DNA of 64,000 nt from Rhynchosporium graminicola (taxonomy: Eukaryota > Ascomycota > Leotiomycetes > Helotiales > Ploettnerulaceae), in NCBI GenBank assembly GCA_900074885.1, contig FJUW01000042.1, forward strand, positions 1 through 64,000, in the 5' to 3' direction. Made by a program: the position numbers and the translations under genes. Positions 1-10,988 of the stretch are shown piece by piece. The notes under the pieces were generated by a model, which did no database searches, was not told the DNA's origin, and saw only the letters and a program-made list of their open reading frames with translations. The number at the start of each line of letters is the position of its first letter. Position 1 is the first letter of the stretch.

Positions 1-711
1 TAAACTCTACTCGTGTAATCTCGCTTAGCAGTAAGTGTTTCCACTAATAGGGAGAGACCTCCAAACCTGACCAGTCGTCACAAAAGAAGACTACCCTGAT
101 CTACTAGCTTCTAAGCTATAATTTGAAGTAGATATCTTCGGCGATAGCGATTAAGATCAAGATATATAGATATTATATAAGCCTAGTAGAGCTATATAAG
201 AGAAGGAGCTAGAGCATGATCGATATTTGGAATCGTCGCTACTAGTAGCACTTATAGTGGAAAGCTCTAAGAGTGAAGATAATAGAGATCAATTTTATAC
301 TAGAAAAGATTATATATTATTAATAAATTAGAGTAGTTATTTATCATTGAAATTAGAAGAATTTCAGCAGGGAAAGCACCTAAAATACTTTACTGATATA
401 ATGCCGAGAGCGAGGCGTTTACATATGCGAGGCATTTGCATGTCCCGACAGTAAGCGAGTCCCGAGCGAAACTATCGGGGAACCGGCTAGTAATTCGGGA
501 AATACTAGAGAGATATAAGGTAGTAATTAAAGCTAGAGGTACCTATATAAAATACTAGAGAAAAGAATAAAAGTAGTATTACTAAGTATCTAGTATATAC
601 GGCCTAGAATTATATATTATTTACCTATAGTACTAAGTAAATTACTAATGAATTCTGATGATGGAAGACACTTGATTTTAGTACAAAACACTATATATTC
701 AATGTAAATAA
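1..711. repeat. AT-rich degenerate repeat DNA at left edge
   Basis: No long open reading frame is present. The stretch is rich in TA-containing words (tata, agta, ctag) and reads like a heavily mutated transposon remnant. A GC-richer island at about 415-505 holds an imperfect hairpin whose arms cccgacagt and actatcggg differ by one C/T change, consistent with C-to-T decay of one arm. The region abuts and truncates the P450 gene to its right. The element family cannot be named from this fragment. Confidence 0.5.
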
Positions 712-2321
712 CTAGTTACTAGTGGCAAAGAACCTTCCGGGACATGCGTGGGTCCCTTGACCGAAGTTCAAAGACTCTGGAGACGCAGTAACGAACTGTT
801 GCTTGTTTTCGTTGCCGGGTATCTTGCGGTAATTATAGAATCTTAAACCATCGAATTCGGTGACCAGTTTGGACGAAGGATTTTTTGCTGGATTGAACAC
901 CGGTGTGTTTGGGGACCGATGAATTGCCCAGGCTGGGAAGCCAAACCTAGTCCCTTTGGGCAGAGTATGACCAGTCGAAAGAGTTATAGCGGAAGTTGTT
1001 ATTCGATTTGCAGTGGCTTTATCAGGCTGTTAGCTGTACGTTCTCGTGAGTATAGACCGATAATTTGGCCTCACATATCAGAGAAGGAGTGTGCCGTTGG
1101 CACTCCTTCATAAAGCTGTCAAGCTTCCATAACTTTGGTATGATTGCTTTCTTGAATCGCATGATCCCATCAGCATCAATGTCACATCCGTCTTCATCCA
1201 TGACCTGCTGGATTTCATCCTTCAATGGCTGGATATACTCAGGGTATGTTGCAAGATCATAGATCGCTGCAACTATAGCCGACGCCGTTGTGTCTATGGA
1301 AGCAAAGGAAACTGGGTAAAATATGTGAGCTGGATGTCGCCAGATGGGATCTCATGTTGACTTACGACTCATCTGATTTTTGACGAGCACAAGAGCACTC
1401 GCGCGCTGATGTTCAGGAGTATGCTTTAGCATCCAGGAAATCATTATCCCTTGTCCACCGGCAACGTCATCCCGGCGAATCTTCTCATTTTTCTCTTTCG
1501 CCAATTGCTGCTCAAGAATAGGCCTCAGAAGCTCGGCAGCCCTTGCTCTAAACTCATTCAGTTTCCTCAACTCTGGAAGAAAGGGGGCCACTATTGACCT
1601 GACGCAAGAAGGGTAAGCTTTTATCGCGTGTACTGCTCTCATGACGTAAAGCGAGAAGCTGACCGTAGCCTCAATCCATTCCTCGTCCCGACTTAGAAGC
1701 CTGCCAACAAAGACTCGTCCACTCAGTAGTGCCACAAGGCGGGCTACCTTGCCGTAGACCCTGAATGAAGTCCAATCTTCACATGGTCCGAGCTCTTTGT
1801 CCAGACCATACAGTACTTTATCTCTTCTTGCATATCGTCTAAAGTGCTCGCGAGATTACGGGTCAGATCAATCTTTATAGCCCGGAGAACCTCATGTGCA
1901 TCGTCTCCAACACCTGTATGCTCATAAGCCAATAATTGCTTCGTTTCTAACGTGAAAGAAACTTTGCTCTCGGGGAGACTCTTTACTTCGTTGATGACGG
2001 AAACTGGCAGGATGACTATCGGCCATTCTGACTTGATTATGAAAGGACTATCAGGGTACTACATTGAACACCATTTAGTTTGGCAACCCGGGATAAAAAT
2101 TGCTATCAAAGACTTACTTGTGCGGTTCCTTGAAGTAACGCCTCGCGTTGGTCGCTACTTCCCGGGACTTCAACTATAGGTAGATCAAGCTTCTTCGGAC
2201 GGCTCAGGAGAAATCGGATGAAGGATGCGACCAGCAGTAATCCAGCAGCGCTGAGGATCAACGGTGAGCGGAACGCAATGGCCGAAATACCCTCTAGGTG
2301 TTTGATAGTGTAGGGGCTCAT
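712..2321 (-). pseudogene. Cytochrome P450 monooxygenase, frameshifted and 3'-truncated
   Basis: Reading the minus strand, the product starts with an N-terminal membrane anchor (start at 2321; an upstream ATG at 2366 is also in frame). It has an I-helix variant FASIDTT and ends with the heme-binding loop FGQGTHACPGRFFA, whose Cys ligates the heme iron. Introns with good borders lie near 2068-2125, 1303-1365 and 973-1043. Two defects are visible. One is a single-base frame change near 1790-1815, where the residues after EIKY continue in another frame as GPCEDWTSF. The other is an abrupt stop at 712-714 just after the heme loop, so about 50 C-terminal residues usual in P450s are missing and AT-rich repeat sequence follows. 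The family resembles fungal secondary-metabolism P450s; the substrate is unknown. Decay is inferred from the two lesions together. Confidence 0.8.
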
Positions 2322-4262
2322 TTTGAATGCTTCAACCTGGGAGTTTGTCTTTCTTGTCGCAATCAAGTTGTGTTACTGCGGATTGATTTCTTGAGACTTC
2401 CTGTATCTGTTGGGAAAAGAGGTTGAGATATATATGCAGGAAAGGTTGTTCTCTTAGTACCAAAGCCGAGGAGCCAGTCCAAGTCTACTGTTGAATGTGT
2501 GTACCTCTGATGTACAATTTGAAGCCCATTAAACGTATTCGTAGGTCCTGGGTCGCATGCCACACCCGCTACTGTCCAGAATACCTGTAATATTACTTGT
2601 CAGGCCGTTCATGAGACGGCATCTTTCGTCAAAGCAGACCAGGCCATCGTGTTCTCGATCCCACAATGCCAGTGTTGAATCCACATCGAACATCTTGTTG
2701 ACTATCGGCATCTCATAATTGGTAGGTTTGCCGGCAATCGTCCAAAGGCTACCTTTCGGATCTCGGATTCAGTCATCTCCATGACTCTATAATCCATAAG
2801 GTTTCGGTAGTATGGCCTGGATGAATGAATCAGAATGACCATGATGTGATCTGCAACATGCAGGTACAGTAGCCGAATGAGTTTTGCTGGATTTTATGTA
2901 CGTAGGCGACTTCAAATTATGCTGGTGCAACTGCCTTCTCTCCCGTAATGTGAAGAGATCTGCGTTTTCATGACAAGCCCTACTCTATCAGAGACGCGCA
3001 GACACCGTGAATCATTATGAGCACTGGTGATGGATAGTGGAGAAGACCGGAATAAGCTTTATTAGGAGTTAATGTTCTGGCAAAAAGACTTCATAAGCAT
3101 AAATGTTTGATTGACAGCGGGTTTACGAGCATCCTCACAAGTTATCCTACAGTTGCTTGGCATGCACAATTTATTCTGGAAACTCCGGATTCCGAGATTC
3201 AGCGTTACTGAAAGGTACAAGCACGTTACCGCATAAGGCCATCACACGACAGGGTGGCCACGATCACGAGTGCTGATTATATAATTTGTTGGCTGGAGCT
3301 GCTCAGCAATGCGGATGATGGGAACAGTACCATTGTAGACACGAAGCTAGATCCCAAGCATTGTTATCACAAAATGGATGGAATACTAGTGGTAGACTTA
3401 TTTATATGGAAACCTGACGACTGGTAGAGAGGATATTGGAGATGTGCTCTACAGCAAGGTCTCAATTCAAGGTCTTAGGACATCAACATGGTCGCAGGCA
3501 TTGTGTTATTCATGCTCTTGTAGACGAACTCTACATGAATATGAAATTCCAGGAGCTCGGGGGAACATTGTATCATTGCATGATGTTGCGGGAACGATTC
3601 TTAAGCGATGTCGAGCGCATTCAAGGCATATCTAGCAAGATGTCAGATGCTTGAACCATTTCGTGCCCGGTGGCTGTATAATCTAGACACAAGCTTGGTG
3701 TCAGAAGCGAAGGCGAGCAAAAAGTAAACAAACACGCCACGGTGATGAAATCCTTCCGAAGACTGATTTCTCCATCAAATCAATTTCAATATTGTCTATC
3801 ATACGTTCCTTTTCTGAAAACTCAGAGCATCCTGCTGGCGTTCCGACTATGCGAATCGCAGCTTCGCCCATTTGAATGCTGGCCTAAATTCAGTACTATA
3901 CTAAATAGGCTCTGGATAGCTGATTCACAATGCTCATTCAGAAGCGGCAGAACCGAAACTTTTCCAGCGAGCGCAGTCGCTACACACAGTTATAAATACC
4001 ATGTCGCCCAAGGGGCCTCTCTCAGCCATTATAGGCACATACTCTTTTCAAGCTTCCCCATACTGCCGGCCTTGGATTCTCATCTACCGCCCAGTTACCG
4101 CCCGAACGCGATTTCCGAGATTCATGAAACATATGGATGTAGTGCAAGGCCTCTGGATCCAATGCAGCCATCCCGAAGAGCCGATCTTAGGCATCTAGGC
4201 GCTATTGTCGATATCGGAAGCACATATTGGTGTTCGGAATTATATCCTCGACTGTATAACAT
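2322..4262. other. Intergenic stretch without a supportable gene
   Basis: Short open frames occur on both strands (for example 2529-2711 minus and 3742-4338 plus), but none has a recognisable domain, consistent splice sites or sensible codon bias. The right end must contain the 3' UTR of the minus-strand TRS20 gene. Confidence 0.4.
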
Positions 4263-4856
4263 TCACAAATATTTCTTCCCTGCTGCAGCAACCCTAATCT
4301 TGAAGATCGGACTCTTGACTTCCATATTGACTTGGTAAAACGGATTCATGATCGTTTTGATCCAGTTCTCATACACCTCTCCAAAGAATTGCTTGATTGC
4401 TTCCTCCGTCTGCGGTGAGGTGGGGTTCGCAGCAATAGATGTGCTGGCTCGACTTGTTGTTGTAGTAGCTGGTTGTGATGGTGCATGTAGCAGAAGGAAC
4501 TTAACGTCTATTCAGCATTCAGCTAATGGCCCTTGGAGGCAAGGGAATATCGGGAATCTTACTTCCGCCTGTCATAAAGCAGGAAACGTAGTTGTTATAG
4601 AAGCGGTCGATGCACTTGAGATACCTTAAAATGATTAGCTGTAAAATCCATGGCTATTGTAGCTCGCTCACATCTGCCCACTCCCCCATTGTACCTCTTC
4701 CACGATATCTAAACTGCTGTGGACGATGAACTGGTTGACATGCCGCGCCTGTTCTGCGAATCGCGCAATACCATCCCCACCCTGCTTCGATGTGCCGAAC
4801 TCATATTCGAATAATGGATTGTCCTGCGTGCCGATAATGGCAAAGTAGTATGACAT
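4263..4856 (-). CDS. TRS20: TRAPP complex subunit Trs20 / TRAPPC2 (sedlin)
   Basis: Small longin-fold subunit of the TRAPP tethering complexes, which act as Rab/Ypt guanine nucleotide exchange factors in ER-to-Golgi and Golgi traffic. The N terminus MSYYFAIIGTQDNPLFEYEF and the following KQGGDGIARF are close to sedlin. After an AT|G-split junction the protein continues YLKCIDRFYNNYVSCF. A further intron (about 4503-4563) leads to DVKFLLLHAP and the C-terminal block EEAIKQFFGEVYENW...IMNPFYQ, ending GKKYL. Three exons; all junctions are GT-AG and keep frame. A Ser/Thr/Ala-rich insert lies between the second and third conserved blocks. The start at 4856 matches the family N terminus. It is divergent from MRPL31, 180 bp away. 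Confidence 0.93.
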
Positions 4857-5036
4857 ATCTTTGAGAGGTCGTCAAGTCTAATGTTGAGCTGTGAAATGGG
4901 CTTGGTGTTGATGTTCGTGGAAGCTGGAGCGACGCGGCTGAGAAAGTGGAATCTTTAAATTGTCTTGGCATCGACAAACCTAGGGTAAAGCTTCAACTTC
5001 GCGCCGTACCCTCACAATTGAATCAACACCACTACG
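4857..5036. promoter_or_regulatory. Shared divergent promoter TRS20/MRPL31
   Basis: Only 180 bp separate the two divergent start codons, so both promoters and 5' UTRs must lie here. No specific factor site can be named with confidence. Confidence 0.6.
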
Positions 5037-5488
5037 ATGTTTGGAGCATTCAGACCCACGAACTCGTTATGCTCGGGACTTCTGTGGTCAGTGATGAGCC
5101 ATCGTAGCCTCAGCTTCACTCTAGGACGCAGGCTGACAGCAATTGCTTTACAGGAAGATCCCATGGCGACTCTCGAAATTCCAGAAGGCACGGCAACGGA
5201 AGCGACTACGAGCCGTCGATACAGTTGTCGCAGTGGTGGATAGAGCTTTGGCAAATGCCGGCACGACAATGAAGTCTGTAGAGAGATGGAAGGAGGAGAT
5301 GCCAATCGAGCAGGAGATGATACCGAAGGACAAATACACCATTTTCGACAGAAAGGAGAAGAAATACAGGAAGAGCATTCGAAGTGAGAGCAAGACCTTT
5401 AGTGAGATACTGAGCGTCGTACTGATTACTTATAGAGCTGCCAAAGTGGACAAGAGTTTCGCAGAGAATTAATCCTCCTGGATACTGA
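5037..5488 (+). CDS. MRPL31: Mitochondrial large-subunit ribosomal protein mL60 (MRPL31)
   Basis: Fungal mitochondrial ribosomal protein of the large subunit. Exon 1 encodes MFGAFRPTNSLCSGLL and ends within a Trp codon. Intron 1 (about 5090-5149, GTCAGT...TTACAG) leads to KIPWRLSKFQKARQRKRLRA, the basic rRNA-binding block. The middle region has PKDKYTIFDRKEKKYRK, the family signature. Intron 2 (GTGAGA...TTATAG) leads to the C terminus LPKWTRVSQRINPPGY, which is typical of mL60 and ends at 5488. The product is about 110 residues, normal for the family. Reading through the introns instead gives unrelated tails, which supports the splicing. Confidence 0.93.
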
Positions 5489-5741
5489 AGAAATGTACAC
5501 GGGAGGACCTATGTATTATATATTGTTGCTTGAGCAGACGTGGGAGGCGTTTGGATTACGTGTACATCATAGACGGCCGATGCTTAAAATTGAAGAAAAG
5601 CGTATCAAGTCAATTGTAAAGAGGCTTGTGGGTCATTTGTATAACCAAATTATGATTAGACGACCTCCGACAGGAGATGCTCCTGCTTCACCAACTCCAT
5701 AGACGCCACTAAACGCCTCTATAAGAACAAAGAGCAGCAAT

Positions 5742-6411
5742 CTATCTACCCTTACCATATTCCTCTTCTTCCTTGACTCTCTCCGCTTGTATAGCACGGC
5801 CCAAACCACCTCTACCCTCATCGTATTCTTCCCGGTACTCATCGCGCACTTGGCCGCCAGATTTTCCCCTTCCGTATTGTCTGCCTTCTTGAAAGCCAGG
5901 ATCAAGATCTGTTCGAATAATCCGCTCATCTAGCTTCGTGCCGCCGATGTATTTCAAGCAATCCAGGGCATCTTGATGAGTATAATACTCGACGAAGCAG
6001 AAGCCGCAGGGTGTCTTGCTGAACCTATCCAAGCCCATAATCAACCGTTTAATCTCCCCACATTTTGAGAAGAGTTCGTGAATTTGTTCTTCCGTTGTGT
6101 AAAAGGACCTGGGCAAGCTGTGTAAGAATTGATCCAGATCGCGCCTGTTTGGTTCCACGTACAAATTTCCAACGTATAGGGTGGCCGCATCTTTCAAGGG
6201 GTCTTCAGCTGGCTCTTCTGGCGTTCTTTCTCTTCCCTCATCGCCTTCCCGGTCATTGTACCTGCGCTTCTTATTCTAAAGTGAAGTCAAGTCAGTACTG
6301 CAATAATGCGCAACTTGTAGCTACAAATTGCAAGAGATGACTTACTCTTCCCTGGAAATAAGCACTGGGCTTATCCAGTCTATCGACAGTATTTCGTATC
6401 GCTCCAGGCAT
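5742..6411 (-). CDS. CBC2: Nuclear cap-binding complex small subunit CBP20
   Basis: Binds the 7-methylguanosine cap of nuclear transcripts together with CBP80 and links capping to splicing and export. Exon 1 encodes [19 protein letters not shown], the N-terminal cap-contacting segment. Exon 2 begins NKKRRYND and ends in RNP2 (LYVGNL). Exon 3 carries [16 protein letters not shown]1 (GFCFVEYY) and the C-terminal tail [20 protein letters not shown] with the residues that fold over the cap. The predicted length is about 180 residues, as expected. The second intron (6109-6162, 54 nt) is a multiple of three and contains no in-frame stop. The gene is divergent from NUP82 with 265 bp between starts. 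Confidence 0.95.
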
Positions 6412-6676
6412 TTTGTATTGTTTCTTATCTAACAAAAACAAGCCTGCAAGTTGAATCAGAAGTGGTTGTTGGCTGGAGAGCTCCAAGTTTCGCGACGACG
6501 CGCGCTAGCTAGCCTTCTCTCCAAGGTTCCCAGCCAGCGGCAGAAAACAATTCGCCCTTTGTCAGAAACGAACAAACGAGCAAACCATCGCTGATATCTT
6601 CATAAAAGTCCATGAGTTCCAGATATTCATACGGACTGCAGCTTCAAAAGCTCTTCGCTGAGATCCATACGGCAAA
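6412..6676. promoter_or_regulatory. Shared divergent promoter CBC2/NUP82
   Basis: 265 bp between divergent start codons of two nuclear mRNA-handling genes (cap binding and nuclear pore). No recognisable factor site beyond pyrimidine-rich tracts. Confidence 0.5.
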
Positions 6677-9400
6677 ATGCAGAAACAAAACATCGCCGAA
6701 TATACACCTGCATGGCTTCAAAAGCCCTACCCTGGACATGGAATATTTACTTCAGCTCCCACCAAAGCTACTAGCAACTTTCTGTCTCAGTCGAAAGGTT
6801 CAGACTCTGCAAGTAAGAGATCTGCGAAGCCAGGGCCACGAAGGACTATAGCGCGACGCGGCTGCGAAATATTTGTAGCTGTTGGGAAGGAAATACGATG
6901 GGCTGATCTTGTTTACTTGAAGGAGTCTTGGGAATATAAGGAGGACAAGAAGGCCGCTTCTAGGCAGGAAGGAGACGATCGAAGCTTTAGAGAATCGAGT
7001 CAATTCGAGGCAAATCACGCTCAAGGATATCGAGTGAGTTCCCCTGATATTTTATGATAATCATGCACTAACGCTCCATTACAGACTGTCAAGACTCCAG
7101 TTGCGGACGACATACGACAATTGGTAGTCTCTCCTAATGGAAACTATCTCGCCATCTTGACGACCCATACGGTGCACATTGCGATGCTGCCCGACTCTTC
7201 CCCACTCACAGCCCCCGATGATAGCCCAATGAAGTTGAAGACGTACACTCTGGGCCCTACTACACATGTCACGTCACAAGCTGGAATAGCATCTGCACTA
7301 TGGCATCCCTTGGGCGTTAATGGGACTTGTCTGGTCACTGTCACTGTAGATGCAGTTGTACGAGTTTGGGAACTTTCTGCTACAGATCGATGGTCATTTG
7401 ATCGGCCTACGCTTGCAATTGATCTCAAAAAACTGGCAGACGGTACTTCTGTGGATCAAGACTTCGCTGCTTCAGTTGGTGCAAATAAGAGCTTTTCGCC
7501 AGATTCTGTCGAAATGGATGTTGCATCGGCCTGTTTTGCAGGGAGGGGTAGTGGAGGGTGGTCCCCTATGACCTTATGGGTTGCTATGAGAGAAGGAGAT
7601 GTGTATGCGCTATGCCCTTTGCTACCAGAGAAATGGTCTTCTCCGCCTAGTCTCGTTCCATCACTCACTGTCTCAATCGTTGCCAAACTCGCTGCTACGG
7701 AGGATGACCCAACATGTTCTCCGAAAGCAAAAGCACTGGCACAGCAACAGTTCGATTGGATGGCAGAGATTGACAAACAGGACCCAGTACATATCGAGAC
7801 ATCACCTGGCGATCCACCTGGAGAAGTTTTCATGAGACCTTCCAAGCCTGGAAAAATACCCAAGCTGCAGGGCCCTTTCGAATTGGAGTTGGCAGTAGAT
7901 GAATCAGAAGAGGAGAGCGACAGCTTACTCAGCGACATTTACATAATTGGAGCGAAAGTGGATGACGAATCGTTGATGTTCGGTGAGGAAGAGGATATTT
8001 TGACCGAAGGAGTTGATAGGGAGGGCGCATCTTTCGGGGTTGTTTGTCTGTTGACGAGCAATGGCCGACTATCTATCTGCCTTGATCTAGATGGCGTTGA
8101 GGCACAGTGGCTACCAAAGACAAGATCGAGACCTCAGCGACTCGTCCAAGAAGAGTTCGATGTCCCGTCTCTCCTCACGTTTGAGGTCCTAGATACCTCC
8201 AAGAAGAGCGAGGTCCAGAAAAAGGGAATGGATTGGCCCGTTTTCAGCGAAGATGTGACATCACGGTACTCGTTCTACATTACCAATACATCCAGTATCA
8301 GCTATATATCTCTCCATCCCTGGATCTTCCGCTTGGATGGAGATTTAAGTGATTCTTCTCACGGTGCCGAATTTCGAATTGATCTTATGGCCAAAGCCGA
8401 AAAGTCGATCCGGCAGCGAATTTACACCCAAGAACCCCTTGATCGGTTGTCACCACTCGCTGCGAGCACTTTGATCTTCGACCCCGATCTTCGATACTTC
8501 TTGCTGACGGCCACTCCTCACGGGCCTCTGGCTTTGGTTTTTGAGACGAGCAAAGACGTTGAGAGTGATTACTATCGATCTCAATCGCGATCGCCAATCT
8601 ATGACCCCGAGCCTGAGAGGCCTCTCATTTTGTGCGAGCCAAGACCTGTATATGAACCCTCCCATACCCTCGACGAGGATTCTGCTCTGCCAGCGTTCAT
8701 TGAAAAGCTAGGACAAAGTAAGTACAAACGACTTTTGAAGGAAGAAATTCGCCTTTCCCCAGCAACTCTCCAAATCATGGCAGAAGCACATAAAGTCTTG
8801 AGCGAGGAGACGCATCGTATTGGAACTGCCGCGGCAGAACTCTTCCGACGTTGCCAACGCTTACAAGCAGAGCTGCAATCTCAAATCAAGAAGGCAAACG
8901 ATGTAGCATCTCGCGTCGATGCAATTACCGGAAATGATGTTGAAGATGGGCCGACTGTCTCCGTGGACGAAAGAATTAGTGTCAGGATCAAAGTTGCTGA
9001 GGCGCGGCAGAAGGAGCTGACGGAGAGGATCGACAGACTTCGGAGAAAAGCAACACAAAGCACGAGTCGAGAGTTAAGCGACAAAGAGAGAGCTTGGTTA
9101 GGAGAAGTGAAGATGTTGAAGAGCAAGGTTGTTGGAGGAAATGAGAGTGACGACGACTTTGGAGGAAGGGAAGTCAAGGAGCCATGGGCTCGTTACAAGG
9201 AAGCCGATGACTTGCACCAAGCCCTACTGAAAGAAGTCGAAAAAATGGAGCAATTTGGAGTTGTCCCTCAGACACCAGATTTCAGAGTGCCGTCCGAGGT
9301 CAGGAAGACGAAGATGGTTCAGATAATGAGTTTACTGGATCGCGAGACCGCTTTAGTTGAAGGAGCAAAGAGTAGATTGGAACGGCTGAGTTTGTACTAG
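6677..9400 (+). CDS. NUP82: Nucleoporin Nup82 (Nup88 homologue)
   Basis: Component of the cytoplasmic filament complex of the nuclear pore, which positions the mRNA export machinery. Two exons: 6677-7033 and 7085-9400, with a 51-nt intron (GTGAGT...TTACAG), giving 890 residues. The N-terminal half reads as a seven-bladed WD-like propeller: DIRQLVVSPNGNYLAILTTH, then ASALWHPLG and VVRVWELS. The acidic segment at about residues 275-305 contains DESEEESDSL. The C-terminal third is coiled coil (about residues 620-780; LFRRCQRLQAELQSQIKK and similar), the part that binds Nup159/Nsp1 in the family. The order of propeller then coiled coil and the length fit fungal Nup82. No defect is seen. Confidence 0.88.
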
Positions 9401-10988
9401 ATAGGAAATGCTCTTCGTGAATTGGAGTGTATTGCACCATCATCGTAGTAGAAATACCAGTTTGCACCTTTTCTTGTCGAAGTCCGAGTGGCCTAGTCTT
9501 ATTGTGGCGTGTGACTGTAATGGTCAGGAGAAATTTCGCCCCAGCGAGACAGTAGTAGTGCCATGCAGACACTTGTCAGGCGGAAAGTAGCCAACCGATC
9601 CTACAACCATTAGTATTTCAAACATACCAGAAGCAGTCGCTGTGAAATCCGATACGCCATCATTCCTACCAAGATCTCCGTTTGTTTGCCAGTTCTAAGG
9701 ATTCCAACTGTTATGCGCTTCGCGATTTTATAGGAGTTTTGATGATTAAGGCTCCATACCGTAGGACCACATAGGGGTCGTGGGCCATTGAAAAATCGCC
9801 TATACCCAGCCGCCAAACAAAAGTATCTCCCGATAAGATGACTTTGCTTATTTATTTGGACTATTTACTTGGACAGCGGGCTCGCTTATCAGCCAAATTT
9901 CTAACCCGCAATTCTACTTGGTACATACATGTTGGAAATATCAAAGAATTTGGTGTCCGTGCATAGTACTAGGATCCCACTTCACAAGCGATTGTAACAA
10001 ATCAAATGATCTGTTAAGTCCTTCAATCTACTGGTACAGCAATACGGAGTATGATCAGTAAGTAAAACGTAATTCATTGAGCATGGACAAATAATTTTTC
10101 ATGTTTTTGCCTTGCACGAAGTGGGAAGTTCCAACTCCTACCTTGTGATTCGCAGCGGGCACTTCTGTATCATTACCGTGCGAAGGTGTAAAAGGTAAAT
10201 TACTTCAAGTACATCACTGCCTTGGGCAGAACAAGGATACATTTATCTCGCAGTCTCGGTGATTTGAGTGATTGATCATTGCCGCCCACGTTTCTTTCTG
10301 CCCAGAGTGGTGACATACTTTATTTACCCTCAAAAACGCGCCCGTAAGTTTTTGATCTGGATGCCTTTTTCTGCGCAATCCCCGCTGAGATGTACTTCGA
10401 TCCAGGGAAATGCGGCGGGCCGAAAGTTTCGTGTACTTGCTGTAGTACAGTAGTGCGAATTTACATCCCTTTTCTTAGACACTCTTGCATACATCCACAG
10501 CTAAGTTTCCATGCTGCTTTACAAATCGCGATACACACGCGTCGCGTTGGGTCCTAGGGTGCACAAGATGAGGCTATTCAAATACTTATACCGAAAGGAT
10601 GTACCACATGAGATGGGACGCTTGAGGATATACTCAAGTCTCGACCTTGCTCTATACCTTCCTCCTTAAAGTATACCGTCTCTCCTCAATAACGTTTCTC
10701 CCCCAATTTGCCTGTTCTTGATTATCCCCCCTCAGGGGCTACAGAATGGTTATGATGCTCTAGATTTACGAACACTCATTAAACGAAGAGGACATATGAA
10801 TTGGAAATTTTCTGAGAGCGAAACTTCACAACGGCATTTGTGAAAGTGTTAACGATACTACATCATCTGGTTGTTGGAGGAGGATACTCACCTCGAAGAA
10901 ATTATCACGAACTGGATCGCAAGGGTTTAAAAGTCTCCTCCTAGCAATATCGACTTTCAAGGATCTGGCTCTATGCTTTTTATTCGCC
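9401..10988. other. Intergenic stretch without a supportable gene
   Basis: About 1.6 kb with only short frames on both strands and no recognisable domain, tRNA or long repeat. The left end should hold the NUP82 3' UTR. The sequence is moderately AT-rich and carries scattered stops in all frames. Confidence 0.45.

Noticed and set aside
3742..4338. 198-codon open frame on the plus strand
   Set aside because: It lies opposite the 3' exon of TRS20 over part of its length, has no domain and shows no protein-like composition.
7456..7938. 160-codon minus-strand frame inside NUP82
   Set aside because: Antisense shadow of the well supported NUP82 second exon.
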